NCBI GenBank assembly: GCA_037974335.1
Contig: CM075760.1
Span: forward strand, 46,582,138 to 46,646,137
Reading direction: 5' to 3'
Length of the DNA: 64,000 nt
Origin: Prionace glauca
Lineage: Eukaryota > Chordata > Chondrichthyes > Carcharhiniformes > Carcharhinidae
Below are positions 1 through 12,505 of the stretch, in pieces. Position 1 is the stretch's first letter; every line of letters starts with the position of its first letter. The notes under the pieces are model-generated. The model ran no database searches. It was given only the letters and a program-made list of their open reading frames with translations, and was not told the DNA's origin. A program made the translations under genes and the position numbers.

Positions 1-47
1 TCCCTGAGGCACACCACTCGTAACCGAACTCCATGACGAATATTTAC
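1..47 (-). mobile_element. CR1-type LINE fragment at window edge
   Basis: On the minus strand this short piece resembles the TSGVPQG part of a CR1-type reverse transcriptase, compared with the copies near 11720-11750 and 23500-23520. It is cut by the window edge and stops before the tail of the next LINE. Confidence 0.4.
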
Positions 48-49
48 AT

Positions 50-2755
50 AAGAACATAAGAACATAAGAAATAGGAGCAGGAGTAGGCCATCTGGCCCCT
101 CGAGCCTGCCCCGCCATTCAATAAGATCATGGCTGATCTGTCGTGACTCAGCTCCACCTTCCCGCCCTCTCCCCATAACCCTTAATCCCTTCTCTTATCA
201 AAAACCCATCAACCCGTTTCTTAAAAATATTTAGCGAGGCAGCCTCCACCACTTCAACGGGCAGAGAATTCCAGAGATTCACCACCCTTTGAGTGAAGAA
301 GTTCCTCCTCAACTCTGTTCTAAACCGCACCCCCCTTTATCTTGAGGCTGTGCCCCCTAGTCCTACTGTCTTTTTTGAGCGGGAACAGTCTCTCCAACTC
401 TATCCTATCCATCCCATTCATCATCTTATACGTCTCAATGAGATCTCCCCTCATTCTTCTAAACTCTAACGAGTACAAGCCTAGTTTATTCAGCCTCTCC
501 TCATAGCTCAATCCCCTCAACTCCAGTATCAGCCGAGTAAACCTCCTCTGCACTCCCTCCAGGGCCAAAATATCCTTGCGCAGGTGCAGCGCCCAAAACT
601 GCACTCAGTACTCCAGCTGCGGCCTCACCAATGCCCTATACAGCTGCAGCAAGACCTCCCTACTTTTATATTCAATCCCCCTCGCTATGAAGGCCAGCAT
701 CCCATTCGCCTTCCTGACCACCTGCTGCACCTGCAAGCTGGGTTTTTGCGACTCATGCATAAGGACCCCGAGGTCCCTCTGCACCGTCGCCTGCTGCAGT
801 TTTTCGCCACGTAAGTAATAGTCCTTCCTACCATTTCTCCTACCAAAGTGGACCACCTCACACTTGCCAACATTAAATTCCATTTGCCATTTCCTGGCCC
901 ATTCGCCCAGCCTATCTAGATCCTTCTGCAGACTCTCCACACCCTCCGCACAATTTGCCTTTCCCCCAATCTTGGTGTCATCAGCAAATTTCGACACCCT
1001 GCACTCGGTTCCCTCCTCCAGATCATCTATATAAATGGTAAATAGCTGACCATCAACCACCACCCTCTGTCTCCTATGTGCTAGCCAATTCCTGATCCAA
1101 TTACCTAGATCACCCCCAATCCCATACATCTGCATTTTCTGCAGAAGCCTACCATGGTGAACCTTATCAAACGCCTTGCTAAAATCCATATACACCACAT
1201 CAACTGCCTTACCCCTATCCACCTCTTTGGTCACTTTCTCAAAGAACTCAATAAGGTTAGTAAGGCACGACCTACCCGCTACAAAACCATGCTGACTGTC
1301 TCTAATCAACTCATTACTCTCCAAATAACTATAAATCCTGTCTCTAATAATCCTTTCCAAAACCTTACCCACCACAGAAGTAAGACTCACCGGTCTATAA
1401 TTCCCAGGGAAGTCTCTTCTCCCCTTCTTAAACAATGGGACAACATTTGCTGTCCTCCAATCTTCCGGTACTATACCAGAGACCAATGACGACCTGAAGA
1501 TCAGAGCCAGAGGCTTTGCAATCACCTCTCTTGCCTCCCAAAAAATCCTAGGGTAAATCCCATCCGGACCAGGGGACTTATCTATTTTCAAACCCTCTAA
1601 AATATCCAGAACATCCCCCCGTATCAACTGCAATACTATCTATTTTACATCCCTGCACCCCAGTGTCCTCCTCAGCTACATTCATGTCCCCTTGCGTGAA
1701 CACCGAAGAGAAATATTGGTTCAACGCCTCTCCAATCTCCTCCGGTTCCACACACAACTTCCCTCTACTGTCTGTAACTGGCCCTAATCTTGCCCTAACC
1801 AACCTTCTGTTCTTGACATACCTGTAAAACGCCTTAGGGTTCTCCTTAATCCTATCAGCCAAAGTCATCTCATGTCCTCTTTAAGCCCTTCTTAACTCCC
1901 TCTTCAACTCCCTCCTAGCCAATCTAAAACTTTCTAATGCACTACCTGAGCCGTCAAGCCTCATCCGAACATAAGCCTCCTTTTTCTTCCTAACCAACAA
2001 ATCAACTTTTTTAGTGCACCACGGTTCCCTGGGCCTACCAAATCCTCCTTGCCTGACAGGGATATACCTATCACAGACCCGCAATAGCTGCTCCTTGAAA
2101 AATCTCCACATTTCGGATGTTCCCAGTCCCTGTAATCTCCTAGTCCAACCAATGCTTCCTAATTCTCTCCTAATAGCCTCATAATTACCTTTCCCCCAGC
2201 TGAAACTACTGACCCGAGGTTCATGCCTATCCCTTTCCATCACTAAGGTGAACGTAATCGAATTGCGGTCACTATCCCCAAAATGCACACCAACTTCCAA
2301 GTCTAGCACCTGGTCTGACTCATTACCCAGCACCAAATCCAATATAGCCTCACCTCTCGTCGGCCTATCTACATACTGAGTCAGAAAACCTTCCTGCACA
2401 CTTTGAACAAAATCTGACCCCTCTAACGAGCTAGAGCTATAGCAATTCCAATCTACATGAGTAAAGTTAAAGTCCCCCATAACAATTACCCTATTACTTT
2501 CACTCCTAACAAGGATCGTCTCCGCAATCCTTTCCACAACCTCTCTAGAACTTTTTGGAGGTCTATAAAAGACTCCCAACAGGGTGACCTCTCCTCTCCT
2601 ATTTCTAATCTCCGCCCATACTACCTCAACAGACAAGTCCTCATCAAACTTCCTCTCTGACACTGTGATACAGTCCTTGACCAATAATGCTACCCCACCC
2701 CCCCTTCTACCTCCTTCTCTACTTCTCTGACAGAGTATCTCACCCAGGCCCTTTC
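50..2755 (-). mobile_element. CR1-type LINE, family A, longest copy (endonuclease + reverse transcriptase)
   Basis: A non-LTR retrotransposon whose single protein nicks DNA with an APE-type endonuclease and copies its RNA with a reverse transcriptase. On the minus strand, 2755 down to 1881 reads as endonuclease (MGDFNF motif, LGVFYRPP, SDRNSITF). From about 1868 to 605 it reads as RT (DKSPGPDGIYP, PVSLTSVVGKVLERI, MDFSKAFDKV, SKFADDTK), and 604-148 is the C-terminal region (LVRPQLEY, NLWNSLPVEVVEAASLNIF). The 3' end at about 50-70 carries TTCTTATG-type repeats. The reading frame is broken in at least four places and about 25 codons around TSGVPQGSVLGP are missing near 1048, so this copy is dead. 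It is truncated at 5'. Its close match to the copies at 10287, 20553, 24601, 50450 and 61713 marks a young family. HER1-like naming is possible but cannot be settled here. Confidence 0.9.
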
Positions 2756-2900
2756 CTCTGCTTTATTCCTCCAACCCCACACACTACCATGGCTAATCCA
2801 TCTAACCTACACATCTTTGGACTGTCGGAGGAAACCAGAGCACCCAAAGGAAACCCACACAGACATGGGGAGAGCATGACAGACAGTCACCCAAGCAGGA
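2756..2900 (-). mobile_element. V-SINE core fragment
   Basis: Reverse-strand match to the conserved central core of V-SINE/HE1-type SINEs (cacatctttggac, then gaggaaaccagagcaccc, then aaacccacacagacatgg). It abuts the 5'-truncated LINE on its left. Confidence 0.65.
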
Positions 2901-3026
2901 TTTGAAGCCAAGTTAGGCTGTGTGGCCTGCATGCCGTTCCACTCTTTCTGCTTAATGCTCAGTGACAACATATGAAAGCCCTGGTCAGAGCTGATTGTGT
3001 AGTGAGGTTTATCAATGGGTTTTGAG

Positions 3027-3410
3027 AGATGTATAAGATGATGAATGGGATGGATAGGATAGAAGTGGAGAGACTCTTCCCGCTCAGAAAGGATAATAGG
3101 ACTAGGGGGCACAGCCTCAAGATAAAGGGGAGGCGGTTTAGAACAGAATTGAGAAGGAACTTCTTCACTCAAAGGATGGTGAATCTCTGGAATTCTCTGC
3201 CCGTTGAAGTGGTGGAGGCTACCTCGCTAAATATTTTGAAGTGGCGGGTTGATGGGTTTTTGATAAGAGAGGGGATTAAGGGTTATGGGGAGAGGGCAGG
3301 AATGTGGAACTGAGCCACGACAGATCAGCCATGATCTTATTGAATGGCGGGGCAGGCTCGAAAGGCTAGATGGCCTACTCCTGCTCCTATTTCTTATGTT
3401 CTTATGTTCA
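3027..3410 (+). mobile_element. CR1-type LINE family A, 3' fragment
   Basis: Encodes the C-terminal stretch YKMMNGMDRIEVERLFPL through NLWNSLPVEVVEATSLNI and ends with TTCTTATG repeats. It is strongly 5'-truncated, as is usual for CR1 copies. Confidence 0.9.
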
Positions 3411-3429
3411 ATGAAGATTAGAATCATGT

Positions 3430-3916
3430 GAGCTTTTTCCTGCTCCACCGACTGCACCATGTTGTTGTCTAACAAGGGGCATACACATGGTGGGTCATGC
3501 GTAGGCTGCTCTTGGATGTTTCGAGAGTCGCCTAGTACTTCACATCGTTTGTGTACGCTTAAAACTGGACCAGCAGATGGGCACCACAACAGCTCAGTGA
3601 CTATCACTGTTTGCTGTGCAGATACATGGATTTGGGCCAATGTCTGTGGGAGTTTGCGCATTCTCCCTATGGTTGCGTGGGTTTCCTCCGGGTGCTCCGG
3701 TTTCCTCCCACACCCCAAAGATGTGCTCTCAAGCTGATTGGTGTAACAAATTGTCCCTAAATTATTCTCTGCTTAATCTGGTCTCCAGTGGGGGTAACAT
3801 AAGCTGAGACATGGGTCAAGGGTGGAGGAGGAAACGCACATTGTTAAGATGGCGGCGCGGGCTCATTGGGCCGAAGGGCCTGTTTCCCATGCTGTGTTGT
3901 TCTTTGTTTTGTTATT
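3430..3916 (+). mobile_element. SINE-like composite repeat with V-SINE core
   Basis: The 5' part (about 3430-3560) matches the minus-strand pieces at 22430-22540 and 62400-62530. The middle (3640-3730) is the V-SINE core (gtgggtttcctccgggtgct). The 3' end reads gggccgaagggcctgtttcc and finishes in ttctttgtt. The same order is seen inverted at 22081-22540, so it is one element family. Coding ability is not seen. Confidence 0.7.
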
Positions 3917-4870
3917 TACCAAATATAAAAATACTTTATGAAATGAGCAGTTTCCAATAAAATGAGTAAAATCCGAAACCAAAGACCACCAGCATCTCAT
4001 TAACTTCATTTAACGAAGTGGAATGTGTTTAATCGACCTTAATGACTATTTTTATCTAGAACGTTACTGACACAGAATATTAGAACATGTTTTTATTGGA
4101 TGGTGGGCTAATATAACTATATTATATTTGATATAAATCCGATCAAACGTTACCCTTTCAATCCAGCTTTCCAAAGAGAGAATACAGTCAGCAGCAGCTT
4201 CGAACTATCTAGTCAGTGAAAACAGAATGTCATTGAGGCAGCGACACACTGAGACCACACATGAGTCAGAGACTTTCCACATTATGTTTATTTTAAAAAT
4301 AAAGAACTTATAAACTTCCCAAGACAGCTTCTCCTGCAAATGCAACAGCTGCACGTTCACCTCCTCCCTACTCACCATCCAGGGGTTACACGTATGGCCT
4401 CAATCTCAAAGTGTCAAATAGTTTGAAATCACCTTTTGGAAATGGAGTAAGGGTGATTTATTCAAAATAAATTGACACGATATATTTTATATATAGATAC
4501 TAAGTTAAAAGATTTAATATATACACTGTATGTGGCATCTGTACTATCTTATCCATGTAATGAAGTAAACGCAACAAAATTCAACAAAATACAAAAGGTA
4601 TTGTTACTGAGAGAATCCATCATCAATATTTGATTTAATTTATTGTTGCATGTAGTGGGATACTGTGAAAAACATTGTTTCTGGTGCACTACAGCAACAA
4701 GCTATGCCGTTCATAGAGTACAGAGGGGAAAAGGAAAGGATATGGTGCAGATGATAGTGCTGTAGTGTTGTCAAAAATGGACACTGAAGCCCTGAAAATT
4801 AGTGAGATTGCCAGAATATTAAACTCCAGTGAGTCATATCAGCAGGAACAAAACCACGTATCAATACTAA
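3917..4870. other. Intergenic, AT-rich; one repeat fragment
   Basis: No gene is seen. Positions about 4630-4770 look like an interspersed repeat (atactgtgaaaaacattgtt, gttcatagagtacagag), judged from its composition and the abrupt change from the flanks. The rest is the 3' flank of ZF1. Confidence 0.4.
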
Positions 4871-4917
4871 ACAAGATAAACAGCAGCAGTAACAGGAGAA
4901 TCTAACCCTTGCAGTCA

Positions 4918-5914
4918 CTATTGAACCTGCTGATGTCTCAGGAACCATTGTGACTGACTGAATCTCTTCCCACACACAGAGCAGTTAAATGGCCTCTTAG
5001 TGTGAGTGCATTGGTGAGCCAGCAGGTTGAAAAGCTTTGCGAACCCCACGCACGGAGCAAGTGAACGGCCTCTGCCCAGTGTGAACTCGCTGGTGAGCAA
5101 TGAGGTTGGATGACCGATTGAATCCTTTCCCACACATGGAGCAGATGAATGGCCTCTCTCCAGTGTGAACTCGCTGGTGTAAAACAAGATTGGATGACTG
5201 CCTGAAAGTCTTTCCACAGTCAGTGCAGCTGAATGGCTTCTCCTCAGTGTGAATTCGTTGGTGTCTCAGCAGGGTGGGTAAAAGTGTGAATCCCTTCCCA
5301 CACGTGGAACAAGTAAATGGCCTCTCCCCAGTGTGAATCCGTTGGTGTGCAATGAGACAGGTTGGCTGTCTAAAACTCTTTCCACAGGAAGTGCAGCTGA
5401 ATGGCTTTTGAGTGTGAATCCGCAGGTGTGACAGCAGGTGGGATGACCCAATGAATCCTTCCCCACACATGGAGCAGGTGAAAGGCCTCTCCCCAGTGTG
5501 AACTCGCTGATGTAATGTGAAGTTGGATGACTGAGTGAATCTCTTTCCACACTCAGGACAGGTGAACAGTCCCTCCCCAGTGTGAGTGCGTTGGTGTGCT
5601 GTGAGTGCTGAAGAATGCCTGAACCTTTTTCCACAGGTAGTGCAGCTGAATGGCTTCTCCTCAGTGTGAATTCGCTGATGTGATGAAAGCCCAGATAACT
5701 GACTGAAAGCCTTCCCACACGCAGAGCAGGTGAATGCCCTCTTCCCTGTGTGAACTCGCTGGTGTAATGATAGGTTGGATGACTGAGTAAATCCTTTCCC
5801 ACATATAGAACAGGTGAATGGCCTCTCCCCAGTGTGACTGCGTTGATGGCTTTCCAGCAGGGATGGATAATTGAATCCTTTACCACAATCTTCACATTTC
5901 CACCGTTTCTCCAT
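4918..5914 (-). CDS. ZF1: C2H2 poly-zinc-finger protein, C-terminal frameshift
   Basis: Probable nuclear DNA-binding protein made of C2H2 fingers joined by TGE(K/R)P linkers. The start ATG is at 5914-5912 (MEKRWKC) in a good Kozak context. Ten intact fingers follow, from [21 protein letters not shown] to the finger with NRSSNLIAHQRVH. A frameshift near 5040 then spoils finger 11. The other frame carries a twelfth finger (CSVCGKRFSQSQWFLRHQQVQ), whose last His is replaced by Gln, and stops at 4918. The uninterrupted frame runs 4997-5914 (305 aa). Linkers alternate between HTGERPF and HTEEKPFSC, a pattern also seen in ZF2, which lies head to head with it across a shared promoter. No KRAB or other effector domain is seen. 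It may still make a 10-finger protein. Confidence 0.85.
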
Positions 5915-6258
5915 GGTGCCAGTGTCCCTGTGTCTCTCTAGGTTGGATAATTAGTTCAAGTCTTGTCCAAACATTGAACAAATGTATGATTTTTCCTTAT
6001 ATTTTGCAATGTTTTCTCAAGCCGAGTAACTGGTTAAAGCTCTTTCCAGTCAGTTCACTGGAACACTCACTCGGATGGGTGGGTGTGTGTCTCGATGCTT
6101 TTCCAGTCACTGATGTTTGAAATGTGTTCTTTTGGAACAGTTGATCATTTATCCTTCCACATTCAAAGACCGATGATATTCAGATCCTGATAAATGGAGT
6201 TACTCAACCCGAGCTTGATCTGACGTTTCGCATCTGCAAATCCTTCTCTTCTGACCTC
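5915..6258 (-). other. ZF1 exon leader with relic finger
   Basis: Last-exon 5' leader. The splice acceptor (ctgcttctacag on the minus strand) ends at 6259. A TAA at 5953-5951 lies 36 nt before the ATG, and the codons between read LSNLERHRDTGT, half of a decayed finger. Confidence 0.7.
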
Positions 6259-7216
6259 CTGTAGAAGCAGTTCACAAACTCCGGGACAAACAAGAGCCAA
6301 GGCCAGCAATGACACTGCGCATGTTCCACATCACAATGCTCGGACGCTGACTGACGGCAGGCGCGGACCAATAGGAAGAGGGGGCAACTGGAAATAAGTG
6401 TGGCTGGAATAATAAATAAGGCTGGCCCTCTAACCAATCAGAGTGAATGAGGGGCAGGGCTGGAAGACCGCGTGGGAGCGGCTGGTCCTCCAACCATTCA
6501 GAGTGAAGGAGGGGCAGGGCTGGAGGACCGCGTGGGAGGCCAGTCCTCCAACTAATCAGAGTGAAGGAGGGGCGGGGCTGGAGGACCACGTGGGACAGGC
6601 TGGTTCTCTAACCAATCAGAGTGAATGAGGGGCGGCCAGGTCGGGAGTGGAGCATGCGCGGCATTGGTAAGGTGGTTGTGAGCCTCGCAATGGAGCGAGC
6701 GCTCTGAGCATGCTCAGTGTCAGTCATGGTGTTAGGGAGGAGATTGTGAACACAGGGTAGGAATGGAAACCACGGCTGCACTGGAAAGGGCACCAACTTC
6801 TGGCTTCGGCCGCGGGCCTTGACTTTCCCATGGGAACGGCCTCGCTAGCTGCCATCCTACGAGTGTGAATAAGGGTGATCAGAGAGGGGGGGCTTCCTCC
6901 CTGGTAATGAGCCTGGGTTAACGAGGCAACCGTTCGTCGCCATCTTGGGAGAGGAAATGGGTCTGGTTCAGATGTGGTGCAAGGGTGGCCATCTTGATAA
7001 GGGAATAGTGAGTGGGCGGGGCTTCTCCCCGTTGCGAGCTGCGAGTTACCCAGGCAACCGGCCGCGGCCATCTTGGAACGGGTTCTCGTCTTTCTCTGAG
7101 AGACAGAGACTGGGACTGACAAACTGGGGAGAGAATATTCCAGAGAAACCAGACCTGTCTGCTCTCAATTTCTGTCCTGTACTCTTTGTGAGCACTCCTT
7201 TCAAACCATTTTCCAG
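6259..7216. promoter_or_regulatory. Two-way promoter between ZF1 (-) and ZF2 (+)
   Basis: CpG-rich block between two divergent genes. It holds repeated CCAAT boxes with GC boxes (see 6430-6640). It also holds three YY1-like sites (gccatcttg) at 6939, 6987 and 7067, and two RFX X-box-like sites (gttaacgaggcaac near 6918, gttacccaggcaac near 7046). The exact first exons cannot be fixed by eye. Being two-way is inferred from layout, not measured. Confidence 0.65.
6430..6640. repeat. Promoter minisatellite, about 60-bp unit, about 3.5 copies
   Basis: The tandem units begin near 6433, 6493, 6549 and 6611. Each carries a CCAAT-type box (ccaatcagagtga or a variant) followed by a GC box (ggggcggggctgg) and gaggaccgcgtggg. 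The copies differ by a few bases. Confidence 0.8.
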
Positions 7217-7540
7217 GGAAGGATTTCCACAAATTAAAACAAACATCAAAATCTGACAGAGATTCATCAGGAGCTGAATATCATTGAATGTGGAAGTAGA
7301 AATATTTTTCTGTTCTGTCTGTGTGAAAAGATTCCAAACATCAGTGTGACTGGAAAGCACCAAGACACACACGAGTTAGAGTGTTCGAGTGAGCTAACTA
7401 TGGAAAGAGCTTCAATCATTTAGACAGCCTGAAAAACATCACACTATTCACACCGAGGAGAAACTGTACACGTGTTGTGTGTGTGTGGACGAGGCTTCAT
7501 CTGATTGTCCAACCTGGAGAGACACAAGGGCATCGGCACC
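7217..7540 (+). other. ZF2 exon leader with relic finger
   Basis: The acceptor cattttccag ends at 7216. A TGA at 7502-7504 lies 36 nt before the ATG at 7541, and LSNLERHKGIGT lies between. Confidence 0.65.
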
Positions 7541-8547
<1,007 letters not shown>

Positions 8548-9487
8548 GGCAAAGGCAGAATTCTCTGGATAGTAAATTTAAATAAGTTTATTCATGAACA
8601 AGGTTTACTGAACCACTTTAAGACATTGGCTTTTATAACTTGAAGTGGATGATCAGTCTGAAAGGTTAAACCCTCTCTGGCTCCTTCTTTGAGAGGATTT
8701 TTTGTGGAATTCAGCCGTGGAAGTTTGGCTCCTCCTTTGACAGGAGTTTCTTTGAAACTCAGCCTCAGGACTCTTCAGTATTTGGCTCACAGGGAAGACC
8801 TTTGGAACCTCTACTTTTATCCCCCTACATCAGAATTGGGCCTGTTTGACATGACAATTGGTCAATTTGATTAGATTAATTGGATCCCCAATACTTACAC
8901 CACTTTTCCCTTCATCTTAGTCAGGAATACAACAGAATTGTTTCACACTATCCCTTTATCTGATTCCATACAGTTTTATCTTGTTCACATAGTTTCAAAT
9001 ATTGAAAAGTTTGAAGGTCTCTCTCGCCAGTACATTAGTACATTTATCTTCATTGCACATTCTTTACATACGCAGCAATAAGCTTTTACATTTTTACAGT
9101 AAATAAAACTCAGTCTTTTACGATAACCACTGATTCATTAATTGTAACTGAATACAATCATCTGTTAGTGACTGGAAGCTAATTAATACAGGATTCTTTA
9201 ATTCATTTGGTTAATACAAGATTCACTGGTTCAAAAAGACACACAATGCAAGATAATAGGTTTCTTTCTTATTCACCTTGATCAGATCGAACAATTGACC
9301 TTATTCTTGAGCCAGATTTGACAGAATATAATGTCCTGCAGCTTATCAAAATGATAAAAGAAATTCTTAGTTTAAACACTTTCTGCTGGCTATACAGTTT
9401 GCACAAGCATTTAGATGAATACAGCATTAATTTTTAAAATAAAGCTTCATTCACATGTTAAAGTTTAAGATGGCTTCCTTGACCTTG
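8548..9487. other. AT-rich sequence that ends ZF2; nothing recognised
   Basis: The join at about 8547 cuts a finger, so this stretch was inserted or brought in by rearrangement. No frame, tRNA-like head or LINE motif was recognised in it. Confidence 0.4.
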
Positions 9488-9654
9488 TTACTTAGAATGT
9501 TCAAAGAACAATACAGCACAGTATCAGCCACTTTGGCCCGCCAAGCCTGTGCCAATAGAGTTTCTATCTCTCTGTTCACCTCTTATCTGTCTTTCTACCT
9601 TGGACATTGCTAATGTGCCTGCTTGCATCCCTTCCACTGGGAGTGCATTCCAGA
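9488..9654 (-). mobile_element. LINE 3'-end fragment
   Basis: Minus-strand piece with a weak VWNALPVEGMQAGTL motif (the C-terminal NxLP-VVEA region of CR1-type proteins) and a gttctttgaac-type end at 9488-9510. Confidence 0.55.
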
Positions 9655-10189
9655 CACCCAGCACCTCTATAGAGTCATAGAGGTTAACAGCATGAAAACA
9701 GGCCCTTTGGCTCAATTTGTCTATGCTGCCCCTTTTTTTAAATGACTAAGCTAGTCCCAATTGCCTGCATTTGGCCCATATCCCTTGATAGCAATCTTAC
9801 TCATAACAGTCTAAATGTTTTCCAGAAGACAAAATTGTACCCGCCTCTACTACTACCTCTGGCAACTTGTTCCAGACACTCACCATGCTGTGTCTGAAAA
9901 GTCACCCCCCTGGACCCTTTTGTATCTCTCCCCTCTCATCTTAAACCTATGGCCTCTAGTTTTAAACTTCCCTACCTTGGAAAAAGATATTAATTATCTA
10001 GCTGATCTATGCCCCTCATTATTTTATAAACTTCTATAAGATCACCCCTAAGTCTCCTATGCGCCAGAGGAAAAACGTCCCAGTCTATCCAGCCTCTCCT
10101 TATAACTCAAACCATCAACTCCCAGAAGCATCCTAATAAATCTTTTCTGCATTCTTTCTAGTTTAATAATATCCTGTCTATAATAAGGT
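9655..10189 (-). mobile_element. Old CR1-type LINE, 3' part (outer layer of a nest)
   Basis: The minus strand reads as the decayed C-terminal half of a CR1-type protein (YRQDIIKLERMQKRFIRM near 10189-10140). The low-coordinate end has repeated tcatagag, a typical 3' tail. It is cut at 10189 by a Penelope-like insertion and resumes at 11248. Confidence 0.75.
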
Positions 10190-10286
10190 GGTAAAAAGTC
10201 TGACAACACCAGGTTTTAGTCCAACCGATTTATTTGATAGTAAACGCACAAGCTTTTGGGTTAGTCCCTTCGTCAGGTGAATGGAG
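10190..10286 (-). mobile_element. Penelope-like element, 3' tail (split by LINE)
   Basis: Carries the tail shared with 47576-47670 (gtctgacaacaccagg, ccaaccgatttatttga). The element continues at 11002 after a LINE insertion. It is a fossil fragment, truncated at 5'. Confidence 0.7.
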
Positions 10287-11001
10287 AGTTCTGGCCTCTG
10301 TGCATGAGTCGCAAAAACCCAGCTTGCAGGTGCAGCAGGTGGTCAGGAAGGCGAATGGGACGCTGGCCTTCATAGCGAGGGGGATTGAATATAAAAGTAG
10401 GGAGGTCTTGCTGCAGCTGTATAGGGCATTGGTGAGGCCGCATCTGGATTACTGTGTGCAGTTTTGGGCGCCGCACCTGCGCAAGGATATTTTGGCCCTG
10501 GAGGGAGTGCAGAGGAGGTTTACTAGGCTGATACCGGAGTTGAGGGGATTGAGCTATGAGGAGAGGCTGAATAAACTAGGCTTGTACTCGTTAGAGTTTA
10601 GAAGAATGAGGGGAGATCTCATTGAGACGTATAAGATGATGAATGGGATGGATAGGATAGAGGTGGAGAGACTCTTCCCGCTCAAAAAAGACAGTAGGAC
10701 TAGGGGGCACAGCCTCAAGATAAAGGGGAGGCGGTTTAGAACAGAGTTGAGGAGGAACTTCACTCAAAGGGTGGTGAATCTCTGGAATTCTCTGCCCGTT
10801 GAAGTGGTGGAGGCTGCCTCGCTAAATATTTTTAAGAAACGGGTTGATGGGTTTTTGATAAGAGAAGGGATTAAGGGTTATGGGGAGAGGGCGGGAAGGT
10901 GGAGCTGAGCCACGACAGATCAGCCATGATCTTATTGAATGGCGGGGCAGGCTCGAAGGGCTAGATTGCCTACTCCTGCTCCTATTTCTTATGTTCTTAT
11001 G
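10287..11001 (+). mobile_element. CR1-type LINE family A, 5'-truncated copy
   Basis: Encodes an open stretch from VHESQKPSLQVQQVVRKANG to the C-terminal GERAGRWS (ending about 10908), then a 3' UTR and TTCTTATG repeats. One codon pair is lost near 10756 (RRNFTQ in place of RRNFFTQ). It lies inside a Penelope-like element, so it is the youngest of the three layers here. Confidence 0.9.
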
Positions 11002-11247
11002 ACAGAGCATTTAAAGCACAGACAGTTTACAGATTACTGATTAGAATGTGAATCTTTACACCTAACCTGCTGTTCAAGTCTTGAAGTGGCTGACAATGTG
11101 AGTGGAAGGAGCACTGATCACAGGTTAAAGAGATGTGTATTGTCTCCAGACAGTACAGTGAGTGAGGTTTTGTAAACCCAGGCAAGTGTTGAGGGTTACA
11201 GATAGTGTGACATGAACCCAAGATCCTTGTTGAGACCGTCCTCATGA
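11002..11247 (-). mobile_element. Penelope-like element, remainder
   Basis: Continues the element begun at 10190. It matches 47685-47925 (gtgtattgtctccagacag, gacatgaacccaagatcc). It is a broken fossil with no intact frame. Confidence 0.7.
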
Positions 11248-12094
11248 ATAAAGTGACCAGAACTGTATACAGTATTACAAGTGGCCTTACCAATGTCTTG
11301 TGCAACTTCAACAAGATGTCCCAACTCCTATATTCAATGTTCTGACCAATGAAACCAAGCATGCCGGATGCCTTCTTCACCACCCTGTCCATCTGTGACT
11401 CCACTTTCAATGAGCTATGAACAAGTACCCCTAGATCTCTTTGTTCTACAACTCTCCCCAAAGCACTACCATTAACTAAGCCCTACCCTGGTTCGATCTA
11501 TCAAAATGCATCACCTTGCACTAAATTAAATTCCATCTGTCAATCGTCAGCCCACTGGCCCAATAGATCAAGAACCCATTGCAATCCGAACTAACCTTCT
11601 TCACTGTCCACTATGCCACCCATCTTGGTTTATCTGCAAACTTAGTAATCATGCCTCCTAAATTCTCATCCAAATCATTAATACAAATGACAAATAACAG
11701 TGGACCCAGCACCGATCCCTGAGGTACACCACTAGTCACAGGCTTCCAGTTTGAAAAACAACTCTCTACATCCACCCTCTGGTTTCTGTCATCAAGCTAA
11801 TTTTGCATCCATTTCGTTACCTCACATTGGATCCCGTGAGATTTAATCTTATGCAACAACCTACTATGTGGTATCTTATCAAAGGCCTTGCTAAAGTTCA
11901 TGTAGACAACATCAACTGCACTGCCCTCATCTACCTTATTGGTTACACCTTCAAAAAACTCAAACTTCTGAGACATGATTTTCCACTCACAAAGCCATGC
12001 TGACTGTCCCTAATCAGTCCTTGCTTCTCTAAATGCCTGTAGATTCTGTCTCTCAGAATACCTTCTACCAGCGTACCCACTACAGATGTGAGGC
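11248..12094 (-). mobile_element. Old CR1-type LINE, RT region (outer layer resumes)
   Basis: Minus-strand decayed RT: LTSVVG..ILRDRIY near 12090, KAFD near 11890, and a VHSSLKVESQMDRVVKKASG frame at 11340-11440. Left and right edges near the insertion read ataagg and ataaag, so a short target duplication is plausible. Confidence 0.75.
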
Positions 12095-12285
12095 TCTTTA
12101 AAGAGCATCAAGGTAGATAAATCCCCAGGGCCTAATGAAGTGTATCCCAGGACATTGTGGGAGGCTAGGGAGGAAATTGCAGGTTCCTTAGCAGAGATAT
12201 TTGAATTGACATCCACAGGTGAGGTGCCTGAAGATTGGAGAGTGGCAAATGTTGTGCGTTGGTTTAGAAACGGGGAAGCAAAGTT
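12095..12285 (+). mobile_element. Inverted 5' segment of the same old LINE
   Basis: Plus-strand RT piece that lies just upstream in the protein (VDKSPGPNEVYPRTLWEARE to PEDWRVANVV). It is in the opposite orientation to 11248-12094 and joined to it directly. This is the layout expected of a 5' inversion made by twin priming. Confidence 0.7.
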
Positions 12286-12409
12286 GTGAGACCGGCCAGT
12301 TCAGCAGAAAGAAACTCACTGACCCTCCCACCTCAACTGTCAGAGTGAACATATTTCAGTGCTGGATGTGATTAACAGCAGCAATAACAGCAGAATCCAA
12401 CGACTGTAA

Positions 12410-12505
<96 letters not shown>

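Noticed and set aside
50-2755. LINE family A endonuclease-RT as a host reverse transcriptase gene.
   Set aside because: Multiple frame breaks, internal deletion, LINE-type 3' repeats and many truncated sister copies.
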